Shown here: piece by piece, positions 1-10,604 of the stretch
Layout: the number at the start of each line of letters is the position of its first letter
Position numbering within the stretch: position 1 is the first letter of the stretch
Origin: Fonticella tunisiensis
GTDB lineage: Bacteria; Bacillota; Clostridia; Clostridiales; Caloramatoraceae
Assembly (NCBI RefSeq): GCF_004364155.1
Contig: NZ_SOAZ01000021.1
Coordinates: 1-54,150 of the forward strand
Reading direction: 5' to 3'
DNA length: 54,150 nt
Program-made: the position numbers and the translations under genes
The notes under the pieces: generated by a model
What the model was told of the DNA's origin: nothing
Database searches by the model: none
What the model saw: only the letters and a program-made list of their open reading frames with translations

Positions 1-116
1 ATGTTTGGATTAGACACCTATATCATACATGATTTTCACTATGGTTGTTATTTTTTTATTCTATCTGTTGCATTTAATTTTACAATGAACCAAATTATTT
101 TTGTAATTGGCAATTA

Positions 117-146
117 TTGAATAATGACAAAATAATATGGTATAAT
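117..146 (+). promoter_or_regulatory. Sigma-A-type promoter upstream of the 178-795 gene
   Basis: A TTGAAT box at 117-122 and a consensus TATAAT at 141-146 are separated by 18 bp. They lie about 30 bp upstream of an ATG that has an AAGGGTGGGG ribosome binding site. Inferred from sequence match and position only. Confidence 0.6.
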
Positions 147-177
147 ATGCATGTAAATTTTTAAGGGTGGGGTTAAA

Positions 178-795
178 ATGAATTTTTCTGATTACCAAAG
201 CATTATTAATAAGATTTCAGGAGTAATAAATTCTAAAGTAGTTATTGATAAAAACAATATAGTTGAAATACATATACTTGCAAACAATGCCAGGTCTCCA
301 AAGCAAATAGTTAGAGATATTGAATCTTCACTTTTGGCTGCCTTTAATTATAGGATTGATAGAAAGAAGGTTAGTATTGCCCAGATTCAGGCTGACGATC
401 ATGATTCGCTAAGAAGAATAAAATTTATAGGTGTAACACTTAAAACTTATGACAATACCGTAGAGTGCAGCGTAAAACTTCTATATCAGGATGAGGAGTA
501 TTCAGTAACACAGATTGGAATAAATACAGCTGCAAACAGGAGAAAAATAGTTGCCGATACCACAGTTAAAGCAGTAGAAAAAATTCTTGGACAAGCCTTT
601 GTATTTGATATCCAGGATGTGATATTATCATCAAGCAATGATGTAACATTTGTATCGGTGCTTGTAAATATGATCTTCGAAGGAAGTGAAGAAACCATGG
701 TAGGGTCAGCAGTTGTTAAAAACGATATAAATGAAACGATTGCAAAATCGACGCTTGATGCCATTAATAGAAGGGTTCAAAAAATTAATATTTAA
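178..795 (+). CDS. Conserved-looking protein of unknown function, 205 aa
   Basis: I do not recognise a named family. The protein is soluble, with no signal peptide or membrane segment. The N-terminal part (about residues 20-70) is amphipathic and contains ARSPKQIVRDIESSLLAAF followed by an RIDRKKVSIAQI strand. The rest (about 80-205) reads as an alternating beta-strand domain ending in a helix with TLDAINRRVQ, which resembles a small regulatory alpha/beta domain rather than an enzyme. The ATG has a strong GGGTGGGG site and its own promoter. It is followed at once by an inverted repeat, a micro-ORF and an HD-GYP membrane protein on the same strand, so it may belong to that signalling locus. 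That link is inference from position. Confidence 0.75.
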   Translation: MNFSDYQSIINKISGVINSKVVIDKNNIVEIHILANNARSPKQIVRDIESSLLAAFNYRIDRKKVSIAQIQADDHDSLRRIKFIGVTLKTYDNTVECSVKLLYQDEEYSVTQIGINTAANRRKIVADTTVKAVEKILGQAFVFDIQDVILSSSNDVTFVSVLVNMIFEGSEETMVGSAVVKNDINETIAKSTLDAINRRVQKINI

Positions 796-801
796 TTCGT
801 C

Positions 802-1023
802 AATAAAGGCCGATTATAAATTTTATCTTTTGTTTATCCTTTACCCCATAAGCGGAGTAAGTTACTTTAGGTTTTTAGCGAAGCCCTAAAGAATTTACAT
901 AAAGGGGGAATTTTCATGAAGAAGTATTTACCTGTTTTACTTGCTGTTTTAGCTCTTGCTATAGCTGGCGGATCAACAATTACTTGGATATAAAAATACA
1001 TTGACCTATAATCGGCCTTTATT
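802..1023 (+). repeat. 17-bp perfect inverted repeat enclosing a micro-ORF
   Basis: The 17-mer at 802-818 (AATAAAGGCCGATTATA) is the exact reverse complement of 1007-1023. The enclosed 188 bp holds a local hairpin (CTTTAGG at about 869-875 against CCCTAAAG at about 885-892) and the micro-ORF at 916-993. The right arm ends only a few bases before the AGGGAGG site of the HD-GYP gene at 1042. The pair could be a long-range RNA helix in a leader transcript, or the terminal repeats of a very small mobile element. No target-site duplication is obvious. Confidence 0.8.
916..993 (+). CDS. Hydrophobic 25-residue micro-ORF (putative peptide)
   Basis: ATG at 916 is preceded by a strong AAAGGGGGAA site at 901-910 with good spacing, and the frame ends at TAA 991-993. 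The peptide begins MKKYLPVLLAVLALAIAGG and ends in STITWI: a lysine start, a 15-residue hydrophobic core and a double glycine six residues before the end. This layout recalls short hydrophobic peptide pheromones and also type I toxin peptides, but I see no specific family match. It sits inside a 17-bp inverted repeat, directly upstream of a membrane HD-GYP gene on the same strand. Translation is likely from the ribosome binding site; function is unknown. Confidence 0.5.
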   Translation: MKKYLPVLLAVLALAIAGGSTITWI

Positions 1024-1041
1024 ACATATAGGGAGGCACGT

Positions 1042-2310
1042 ATGAGGAATTTACCTATGAAATTAAAAGCTTTCTTAGTAACAATATACATATTAGCCTT
1101 CGGCTCCTTATGTATTTTTTTATATCTAAATTATATACCTCTTGAATTATCAAATTATATGAACATATTATTTTTTATATTATTGACCGCTTTAACAGAA
1201 TCAATAACTGTGCCTTTTTATGGTTTTTCATTTAGTACAAGTTTCGCTATACAGTTAGCTTCTTATATTTTATTTGGTCCACTATCTACCATTATAATAG
1301 CTATTGTTGGTTTTTCATTGAGAATTTTAAAAACAAACAATAAACATATTCATATACTAAATACACCATTATATAAAACTGTATTTAATTATAGTATCTT
1401 TCTGTTATCAACGCTTTACGGAAATTATGTTTTTCTAATTTTTGGTGGTCGATTGCCGATTAAGAATATAAATGAGAACATTGTTCCAATTATAGCTTTT
1501 TGTATAGTATTTTTTTTATTGAATACTTTAATAATATCTAGATTATTTGCAATATTGAATAATAGAAACGTTTTATATTTTTTTGTTAGCAATGCAAAAT
1601 TAGGTTTGCTTAATATACTGGCAATGGCCCCTTTTGGTGTTATATTAGCATTTATATTTAATTCTTATAAATACATAGGCGTACTATTATTCATCTTTCC
1701 AATCGCTCTTGCTAGGTATACTTTTTCTATATATATTGAATCAAAGTCAAAATATATACAAACAGTTAATGCACTAATGAGAGCTATTGAAGCAAGGGAT
1801 AAGTATACCGAAGGTCATTCCCAGAGAGTTTCAGAAATCACTAGAATAATTGCTAAAGAGTTGAAATATGGTGAATGGGAAATCGAACAGCTAACTATTG
1901 CAGCTTTATTGCATGATGTGGGTAAAATTGGAATTGATGATCACATACTTAATAAGCCTGGTAAACTAACTGCTGAAGAGTACGATATAATTAAAACACA
2001 TCCTGAGATAGGATATAATATTTTAAAAGATATTAAAGATCTTGAGAAAATTAATAACATAGTTAGATTTCATCATGAAAGATTTGATGGAAAAGGATAT
2101 CCACTTGGAAAAAAGGCAAACGAGTTAAGTCTTGATGTTTTCATCGTTCAGTTAGCAGATTCAATAGACGCTATGGCAACGGATAGACCTTATAGAAAAG
2201 CATTAAGTCAGGAAGAAATTATTGAACAATTGGAAAAAAATAAAGGTACTCAGTTTCATCCTGATGTTGTAGACGCCTATCTTAAAGCTTTGAAAAAGCT
2301 ACAAAAGTAA
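1042..2310 (+). CDS. Membrane-anchored HD-GYP domain protein (putative c-di-GMP phosphodiesterase), 422 aa
   Basis: The N-terminal half (about residues 1-230) is a membrane domain of six or seven hydrophobic helices. It runs into an ARYTFSIYIESKSKY linker and an HD-GYP domain (about 240-420). Catalytic signatures are visible: GHSQRV with H259, the HD pair H291-D292 followed by VGKIGI, H344-H345, and the GYP triplet at 352-354 in FDGKGYP. HD-GYP proteins hydrolyse c-di-GMP to pGpG or GMP, so the role is probably to couple a membrane signal to c-di-GMP turnover. ATG 1042 has an AGGGAGGCACGT site. It is followed 15 bp later by a DUF5317 gene and then by a copy of its own membrane domain without the effector. 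The signal sensed is unknown. Confidence 0.88.
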   Translation: MRNLPMKLKAFLVTIYILAFGSLCIFLYLNYIPLELSNYMNILFFILLTALTESITVPFYGFSFSTSFAIQLASYILFGPLSTIIIAIVGFSLRILKTNNKHIHILNTPLYKTVFNYSIFLLSTLYGNYVFLIFGGRLPIKNINENIVPIIAFCIVFFLLNTLIISRLFAILNNRNVLYFFVSNAKLGLLNILAMAPFGVILAFIFNSYKYIGVLLFIFPIALARYTFSIYIESKSKYIQTVNALMRAIEARDKYTEGHSQRVSEITRIIAKELKYGEWEIEQLTIAALLHDVGKIGIDDHILNKPGKLTAEEYDIIKTHPEIGYNILKDIKDLEKINNIVRFHHERFDGKGYPLGKKANELSLDVFIVQLADSIDAMATDRPYRKALSQEEIIEQLEKNKGTQFHPDVVDAYLKALKKLQK

Positions 2311-2325
2311 TGAGGGGTAGTAACA

Positions 2326-2877
2326 ATGTTTATTGAGGTATTTATTTTTTCGATTATATTAGGATTTATTTTAAAAGGTAACATAAAAAATTTTGATGTA
2401 TCCAAAATAAAAAGCATATATCTGGTCTTCATTGCTTTTTCTATAGAATTCATCATAGTTATGTTAATTAGAAATCATGTCGTAGCTAGGGGTACTTTAA
2501 CTTATATATTTGATTTATTAATGTATTTAATTTTATTTTTGTTTATCTATCTCAATAGGCAAAATAAATACATTGTTCTAATGGGAATTGGATTTTTATT
2601 AAATGCATTGCCTATTTTTTTAAACGGAGGAGCAATGCCAGTAGATGCAAAAGCTACAGTAATTGCTGGGCTTTTTCCTTCTATTGAAGAGGCAAAAATT
2701 TCTTCTGAAGGACTTTATACAATTATAAATTCTAACACAAAACTTTGGTTTTTAGGAGATATTTTCCCAAAAACGATATTAAGAAATTATGTTTTTAGTA
2801 TTGGGGATGTAGTTTTATGCATAGGTTTGATGCTTTTTATAGTTAGTGAAATGACTAGAAATCATGCAGAAAGATGA
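2326..2877 (+). CDS. DUF5317 family membrane protein, 183 aa
   Basis: A small integral membrane protein with about five hydrophobic segments. The opening IFSIILGFILKGNIKNF, the central LNALPIFLNGGAMPVD and the late GDIFPKTILRNYVFSIGDV match what I know of DUF5317, a family often found beside HD-GYP genes in Clostridia. No biochemical role is established. The GAGGGGTAG site precedes ATG 2326, 15 bp after the HD-GYP stop, so the two are probably co-transcribed. The family call rests on memory of the pattern. Confidence 0.75.
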   Translation: MFIEVFIFSIILGFILKGNIKNFDVSKIKSIYLVFIAFSIEFIIVMLIRNHVVARGTLTYIFDLLMYLILFLFIYLNRQNKYIVLMGIGFLLNALPIFLNGGAMPVDAKATVIAGLFPSIEEAKISSEGLYTIINSNTKLWFLGDIFPKTILRNYVFSIGDVVLCIGLMLFIVSEMTRNHAER

Positions 2878-2887
2878 TTTTTTTATA

Positions 2888-2915
2888 TTGTTAAAATTAA
2901 TTAATTTAATATAAT
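2888..2915 (+). promoter_or_regulatory. Possible promoter for the 2956-3666 gene
   Basis: TTGTTA at 2888-2893 and TATAAT at 2910-2915 are 16 bp apart, 40 bp upstream of the next ATG. The DNA is very AT-rich, so chance matches are likely. Confidence 0.35.
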
Positions 2916-2955
2916 CACGTAATTCTTAATGACATTCTAATTTTCGGAGGAAAAA

Positions 2956-3666
2956 ATGAAAAACAAAAAATTAGCAATATATCTTGCAATACTTTATGTT
3001 CTCTCAGCTTTTTGCTATGTTAGTAGCTATTTATTATATACAAAAAAATACCATGCTCAACTTGCAAATATAAGTTTTTCAGATATTATAATATTTATTT
3101 TTTTATCCGCTATTGCTGAGTCATTTGTAGTTAAATATAAAAACGTTGGCATCAGTCCTGGATTTGGAATTACAACTGCAGCTACATTACATTTTGGTGT
3201 ATTTTGGGGAATGGTTATAGTAAGTATTGGCACTACTTTAAGATGCGTAAGATTTCAAGGTAAAACTAACCATTTATTTAATACTCCTGTATATAAAACC
3301 TTATATAACATATCAAACTATTCTATCTCAACTTATCTTGGTGGTATTGTATTTCATTTTATATTAAACCGAAATTATACTACTTATCCTATATATATAT
3401 TTGTACAATATATTTCTTTTGTTATTTTATTTTTAATGGTAAATACACTTATTATTTCAATATTAGTAGTAATTTTATCCCAAACTAATTTTTTCGATAT
3501 TTTTAGTTATCATTTAAGAATTGGATTTTTAAATATAGTATATGCTTCACCATTTGGTATATTACTTCTTTTCCTATACAACTCGAACAATATTTTAGGT
3601 ATATTGGTAACTTTATTAGTTATCATAACTTCCCGTTATATTTTTAAACTTTATTTATTGGATTAG
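2956..3666 (+). CDS. Sensor-only membrane paralogue of the HD-GYP protein, 236 aa
   Basis: The whole protein aligns by eye with residues 1 to about 235 of the protein at 1042-2310. Shared landmarks are an acidic AES or TES turn, GFGITTAA against GFSFSTSFAI, NTPVYKTLYN against NTPLYKTVFN, VNTLIIS against LNTLIIS, LRIGFLNIVYASPFGILL against AKLGLLNILAMAPFGVIL, and the final SRYIFKLYL against ARYTFSIYI. It then stops where the paralogue enters its HD-GYP domain. The following sequence shows no HD-GYP remnant, so this looks like a complete sensor module rather than a recent truncation. A GGAGG site precedes ATG 2956. Possible roles are a regulatory or decoy subunit or an independent receptor; this is inference. 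Confidence 0.75.
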   Translation: MKNKKLAIYLAILYVLSAFCYVSSYLLYTKKYHAQLANISFSDIIIFIFLSAIAESFVVKYKNVGISPGFGITTAATLHFGVFWGMVIVSIGTTLRCVRFQGKTNHLFNTPVYKTLYNISNYSISTYLGGIVFHFILNRNYTTYPIYIFVQYISFVILFLMVNTLIISILVVILSQTNFFDIFSYHLRIGFLNIVYASPFGILLLFLYNSNNILGILVTLLVIITSRYIFKLYLLD

Positions 3667-3759
3667 ATCATTGGGAAATAAGGCAATTATATCCATATTT
3701 TTTCATTAATTAGAATACTTTTTTCCATCGTTAACTTAGATGATTAATTTTAATAAAAC

Positions 3760-3798
3760 AAATTAAAAGAGGCACAATAAAAGTGCCTCTTTTAATTT
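3760..3798. terminator. Bidirectional rho-independent terminator
   Basis: The arms AATTAAAAGAGGCAC (3761-3775) and GTGCCTCTTTTAATT (3783-3797) form a perfect stem with a 7-base loop and have A- and T-rich flanks on both sides. It separates the + strand locus from nifJ on the - strand. Confidence 0.85.
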
Positions 3799-3799
3799 A

Positions 3800-7714
<3,915 letters not shown>

Positions 7715-7751
7715 TTTAAAATAAAATTAAAGCACCCACTTAAGTGAGTGC
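7715..7751 (-). terminator. Terminator downstream of tRNA-Leu
   Basis: On the - strand GCACTCACTT (7751-7742) pairs with AAGTGGGTGC (7741-7732) and is followed by TTTAATTTTATTTT. It lies just after the CCA end of the tRNA, giving a mature-length transcription unit. Confidence 0.8.
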
Positions 7752-7754
7752 GAC

Positions 7755-7838
7755 TGGTGCGGAGAGCGGGACTTGAACCCGCACGGGATACCCACACGCC
7801 CCTCAAACGTGCGCGTCTGCCGATTCCGCCATCTCCGC
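7755..7838 (-). tRNA. tRNA-Leu (anticodon GAG)
   Basis: The - strand folds as a class II tRNA. The acceptor GCGGAGA pairs with TCTCCGC, the D arm contains GGCGGAATCGGCAGACGC, the anticodon stem CACGT/GCGTG holds loop TTGAGGG (anticodon GAG, reading CUU and CUC), the variable arm is GGGTATCCC-like, and the T arm is GCGGGTTCAAGTCCCGC. The terminal CCA is encoded. The 84-base length suits a leucine tRNA. It lies 15 bp downstream of the RNase P RNA gene on the same strand and may share its primary transcript. Confidence 0.95.
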
Positions 7839-7853
7839 ATAATAAATACATAT

Positions 7854-8252
7854 GAGTAAGTCTATAAGCCGAGTTCTGTCGTGGATGATCATCTATCTAG
7901 GCTAACTGTTGCCAGTTAGCTCAAGCGACACTACCCAAGAGCGTACCGGGCCAGTACATAAATGCTCTTCTATTTGGTCTTGCTCCAGATGGGGTTTACA
8001 GAGCCAGTTAGTCGCCTAACTGCTGGTGAGCTCTTACCTCACCTTTCCACCCTTGCCACGCAGTTTAAATGGAAACTGCATTCATCCAACTCCAGCATTT
8101 TTCAATGATGAAAGCCGGAGAAAGATTATGGCGGTATATCTCTGTTGCACTTTCCTTGGAGTCGCCTCCACCGGGTATTACCCGGCATCCTGCCCTACGG
8201 AGCTCGGACTTTCCTCTCCCTCTTTCGAGGCAGCGATCATCTAACTTACTCA
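7854..8252 (-). ncRNA. rnpB: RNase P RNA (catalytic subunit)
   Basis: The - strand contains the universally conserved 5' core GAGGAAAGTCCGAGCTCC followed by GTAGGGCAGGATGCC, and the 3' core GACAGAACTCGGCTTATAG. The ends pair to form P1: GAGTAAGT at the 5' end (about 8251-8244) with ACTTACTC at the 3' end (about 7862-7855). The roughly 399-base length is typical. RNase P removes 5' leaders from pre-tRNAs, including presumably the adjacent tRNA-Leu. The exact ends are set from P1 pairing and may be off by a few bases. Confidence 0.96.
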
Positions 8253-8545
8253 TTATGTAGTTTTAAAATAAGCTTATTCCTTAATTAGGTTTCATGCTTT
8301 AAATCCTTCAGCAGAATAATATTAGCATATTAATTTCATTCTGTAAAGTGCAATTTTTTCTATTAATCCTCGTACATAATTGAAGAAATTGTTAACTTAG
8401 CTCTAGAAAACTTATCTGTTGATCCGTGGAAACATTGTATTACATGATGCCTTTAATTGTCAACACTTATTCATTTCCTGTTCTGCATATAACTGCATAA
8501 ACTTTATTGGCCCTATCGAATTAGTTCAGATATAGAGCTACTTCA
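8253..8545. other. Intergenic region between rnpB and the Nif3-like gene
   Basis: About 290 bp without a gene. It holds a good - strand promoter at 8434-8463 whose transcript would run about 175 bases before reaching rnpB. The leader has only trivial ORFs and no structure I recognise. Confidence 0.6.
8434..8463 (-). promoter_or_regulatory. Sigma-A-type promoter directed at rnpB
   Basis: On the - strand a perfect TTGACA (8463-8458) and TACAAT (8439-8434) have an 18-bp spacer. No gene other than rnpB and tRNA-Leu lies downstream, which implies a long 5' leader to be trimmed or another start nearer rnpB. Confidence 0.6.
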
Positions 8546-9646
8546 TTATATTATTGAAAAGGGGTTTGTATATACTTTTGATATTATACATTCAACACCA
8601 TTTATTTCTTCAATATATTTTGCTATGTATGGAAGAGCAACGACTTCCGTTGAATGATGTCCTGCATCAATGATACATAGCCCCGAATTTATCGCATCCA
8701 GCGCCTCATGATGCTTGACATCCCCAGTAATAAACACGTCGCAATTGCTCTTTATCGCATCTTTTATAAAGCCAGCACCAGAACCTCCAACAATGCCGAC
8801 CTTCTTCACAGCTTTGTTTAAATCTCCTCCAGCTTTTATGTGCGTAATACCCAACTTATGCTTGAGATACTGACAAAAATCCTTAAAAGCCATCGCTTCC
8901 TTTAAGTAACCTGTTCTTCCTGCACCATTTACAATAGTATTCTTAAGTGGATAAATATCATATGCCACCTCTTCATATGGGTGAGCTTTAAGCATTCTTT
9001 CTATGACCTTTTTATAATTGTATTCATCAGCAACAGTTTCAATCCTTACCTCATCCACCTTTTCAACCTCACCTATGCTTCCTATAAAGGGGGATGTTCC
9101 TGGAAGAGGTTTGAATGTTCCTTTACCTTCTATGTTAAAGGAACAGTGGCTGTAATTTCCAATATGCCCTGCACCTGCTTCAAGCATTGCTTCAAGTACA
9201 GCTCCATGATGAGAAACTGGTACAAATACAACGAGTTTATATAGTTTTATGTTATGATCATGTGTTAGTGGAGATACATTATCTAATTCCAGCATTTCAG
9301 CAAGTATATCGTTCATACCAGCTCCGGCATTATCAAAATTTGTATGTAATGCATATACATTGATGTCAGATTTTATAAGCTTAATTGCCATCGATGAAAT
9401 TGGATCCTTGGCAAGTATTCGTTTTATTGGCCTGAATATAATTGGATGGTGTGATACTATCATGTCAATCTTAAGGTTTATTGCTTCTTCAATAACCCCA
9501 TCGTTTATATCCAGTGAAAGTAAAATCCTATTTATATGCTTATCTTCATCACCTAAAATTAGCCCGACGTTATCATAGTCCTCTGCAAAATTAGGCGGAA
9601 AGTTAGACTCCAGGTGCCTTATAATATCACTACATCTTACAGACAC
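8546..9646 (-). CDS. yqfO: Nif3-like dinuclear metal centre protein, 366 aa
   Basis: Nif3/YqfO family. Metal-binding signatures are visible: SHHPIIF near residue 65, an HTNFDNAGAGMND segment near 100, and the C-terminal GDVKHHEALDA and DAGHHSTE. Between the two Nif3 halves (about residues 128-235) is the PII-like insert typical of the Bacillus YqfO subgroup, with LKAHPYEEVAYDIYPL. The biochemical role is unsettled; links to GTP cyclohydrolase-type reactions and metal-dependent hydrolysis have been proposed for the family. The start is GTG 9646 with an AAGGATGTGAT site. It overlaps the end of trmK by 10 bp, matching the trmK-yqfO pair of Bacilli. Confidence 0.92.
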   Translation of the reverse strand: MSVRCSDIIRHLESNFPPNFAEDYDNVGLILGDEDKHINRILLSLDINDGVIEEAINLKIDMIVSHHPIIFRPIKRILAKDPISSMAIKLIKSDINVYALHTNFDNAGAGMNDILAEMLELDNVSPLTHDHNIKLYKLVVFVPVSHHGAVLEAMLEAGAGHIGNYSHCSFNIEGKGTFKPLPGTSPFIGSIGEVEKVDEVRIETVADEYNYKKVIERMLKAHPYEEVAYDIYPLKNTIVNGAGRTGYLKEAMAFKDFCQYLKHKLGITHIKAGGDLNKAVKKVGIVGGSGAGFIKDAIKSNCDVFITGDVKHHEALDAINSGLCIIDAGHHSTEVVALPYIAKYIEEINGVECIISKVYTNPFSII

Positions 9647-10320
9647 AATATCACATCCTTAAACTCATTAATCAATTGAGATAATTCCCTGTATTTTTCA
9701 ACCTGTTGTTTTTCAGAAAGCTGTTCAAGTATATTTTTTAAGATATCCATTTTATACTCTATATATTCCTTAAGGAGGGGGTTTCCCTTATCTATTAGTA
9801 TCTTTCCAATATAATAATATACTTCTTTATCATATGGCTTTGATATTCCATTGGCAGCTTTTATTACCTGGTAATATTTATTATCCTCCTTCACAATATC
9901 TTCATCAATTATAATATAACCGTTATTCACAAGATATTTTCTCAAAACCTCGGGGTACTGAACGGGCTGAAGTATCAAATACTCAGCCTGTCTGGCTACA
10001 GGACTGCCTTCAGCCAGTATTTCAGTAATAAGGGTTCCTCCCATGCCTGCTATAACTATTACATCTGCCTCACCTTCAGTTATAGTTGACAGTCCCGAAC
10101 CTACTCTGGTTTGTATTTTATCGTTTAAATTAAATTTTTTTATGTTCTGTATCGCCGCGTTAATTGGACCTTGATTTATATCGCTTGCAATGGCATATTT
10201 AGATATGTTATTCATTACAGTGTATATTGGTATGTATCCATGGTCAGTCCCAATGTCTGCAAGACATCTACATGATGGAATCATTTTCACTATGTGCTTC
10301 AGCCGTTTAGATAAGTTCAT
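9637..10320 (-). CDS. trmK: tRNA (adenine(22)-N(1))-methyltransferase, 227 aa
   Basis: A class I SAM-dependent methyltransferase that makes m1A22 in the D-loop region of certain tRNAs. SAM-binding motifs are LADIGTDHGYIPIY, ASDINQGPINAA and VIVIAGMGGTLITEIL, followed by LILQPVQYPEVLR, which is diagnostic of TrmK. The C-terminal 60 residues form a charged helical tail typical of the family. I chose ATG 10320 (MNLSKRLKHIV), which has an AAAGGGTGATTTTT site, rather than the longer in-frame opening at 10377 that has none. It precedes yqfO with an overlap. The gene lies beyond the rpoD terminator and so probably has its own promoter or depends on readthrough. Confidence 0.93.
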   Translation of the reverse strand: MNLSKRLKHIVKMIPSCRCLADIGTDHGYIPIYTVMNNISKYAIASDINQGPINAAIQNIKKFNLNDKIQTRVGSGLSTITEGEADVIVIAGMGGTLITEILAEGSPVARQAEYLILQPVQYPEVLRKYLVNNGYIIIDEDIVKEDNKYYQVIKAANGISKPYDKEVYYYIGKILIDKGNPLLKEYIEYKMDILKNILEQLSEKQQVEKYRELSQLINEFKDVILCL

Positions 10321-10404
10321 AAAAATCACCCTTTTAAAATAATATTTGGAGCCATTTGATATTGAGATATTGTTCAATAGGTATTTTATCTTAAATGAGC
10401 TTCT

Positions 10405-10545
10405 TGTGCCAGCTCCTCATAAATAAGATCTATAAAAAACATATTTTATTCATTAGTAGTTTAGCAAAGAAGTATAAGGCTTTGAACTTGAAAAATGTGA
10501 ATTTCATATAATTTTTATCTCTGCTATTTACAAAAAACTGGCACA
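10405..10545 (-). other. Possible long-range RNA helix in the rpoD-trmK interval
   Basis: On the - strand TGTGCCAG (10545-10538) is complementary to CTGGCACA (10412-10405). Pairing continues inward for about eight more pairs, several of them G-U (TTTTTTGT against ATGAGGAG). The enclosed segment of about 110 bases shows no gene. This could be a structured leader for trmK. I cannot match it to a known riboswitch. Confidence 0.3.
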
Positions 10546-10558
10546 GCGGGTTAAATTA

Positions 10559-10594
10559 TAAAAAAATAAAGGTCTGGATCTTTTCCAGGCCCTT
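10559..10594 (-). terminator. Terminator of the dnaG-rpoD operon
   Basis: On the - strand GGGCCTGGA (10592-10584) pairs with TCCAGACCT (10578-10570, one G-U-type position) and is followed by TTTATTTTTT. It lies 10 bp after the rpoD stop. Confidence 0.85.
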
Positions 10595-10604
10595 CAAATA
10601 TTCA

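Noticed and set aside
820-915. Possible c-di-GMP riboswitch before the micro-ORF and HD-GYP gene
   Set aside because: The biology would fit, but I could not find the conserved class I or class II core sequences. Only a local CTTTAGG/CCTAAAG hairpin is visible.
8026-8260. Three overlapping small ORFs
   Set aside because: They lie inside the RNase P RNA gene and have no family-like sequence.
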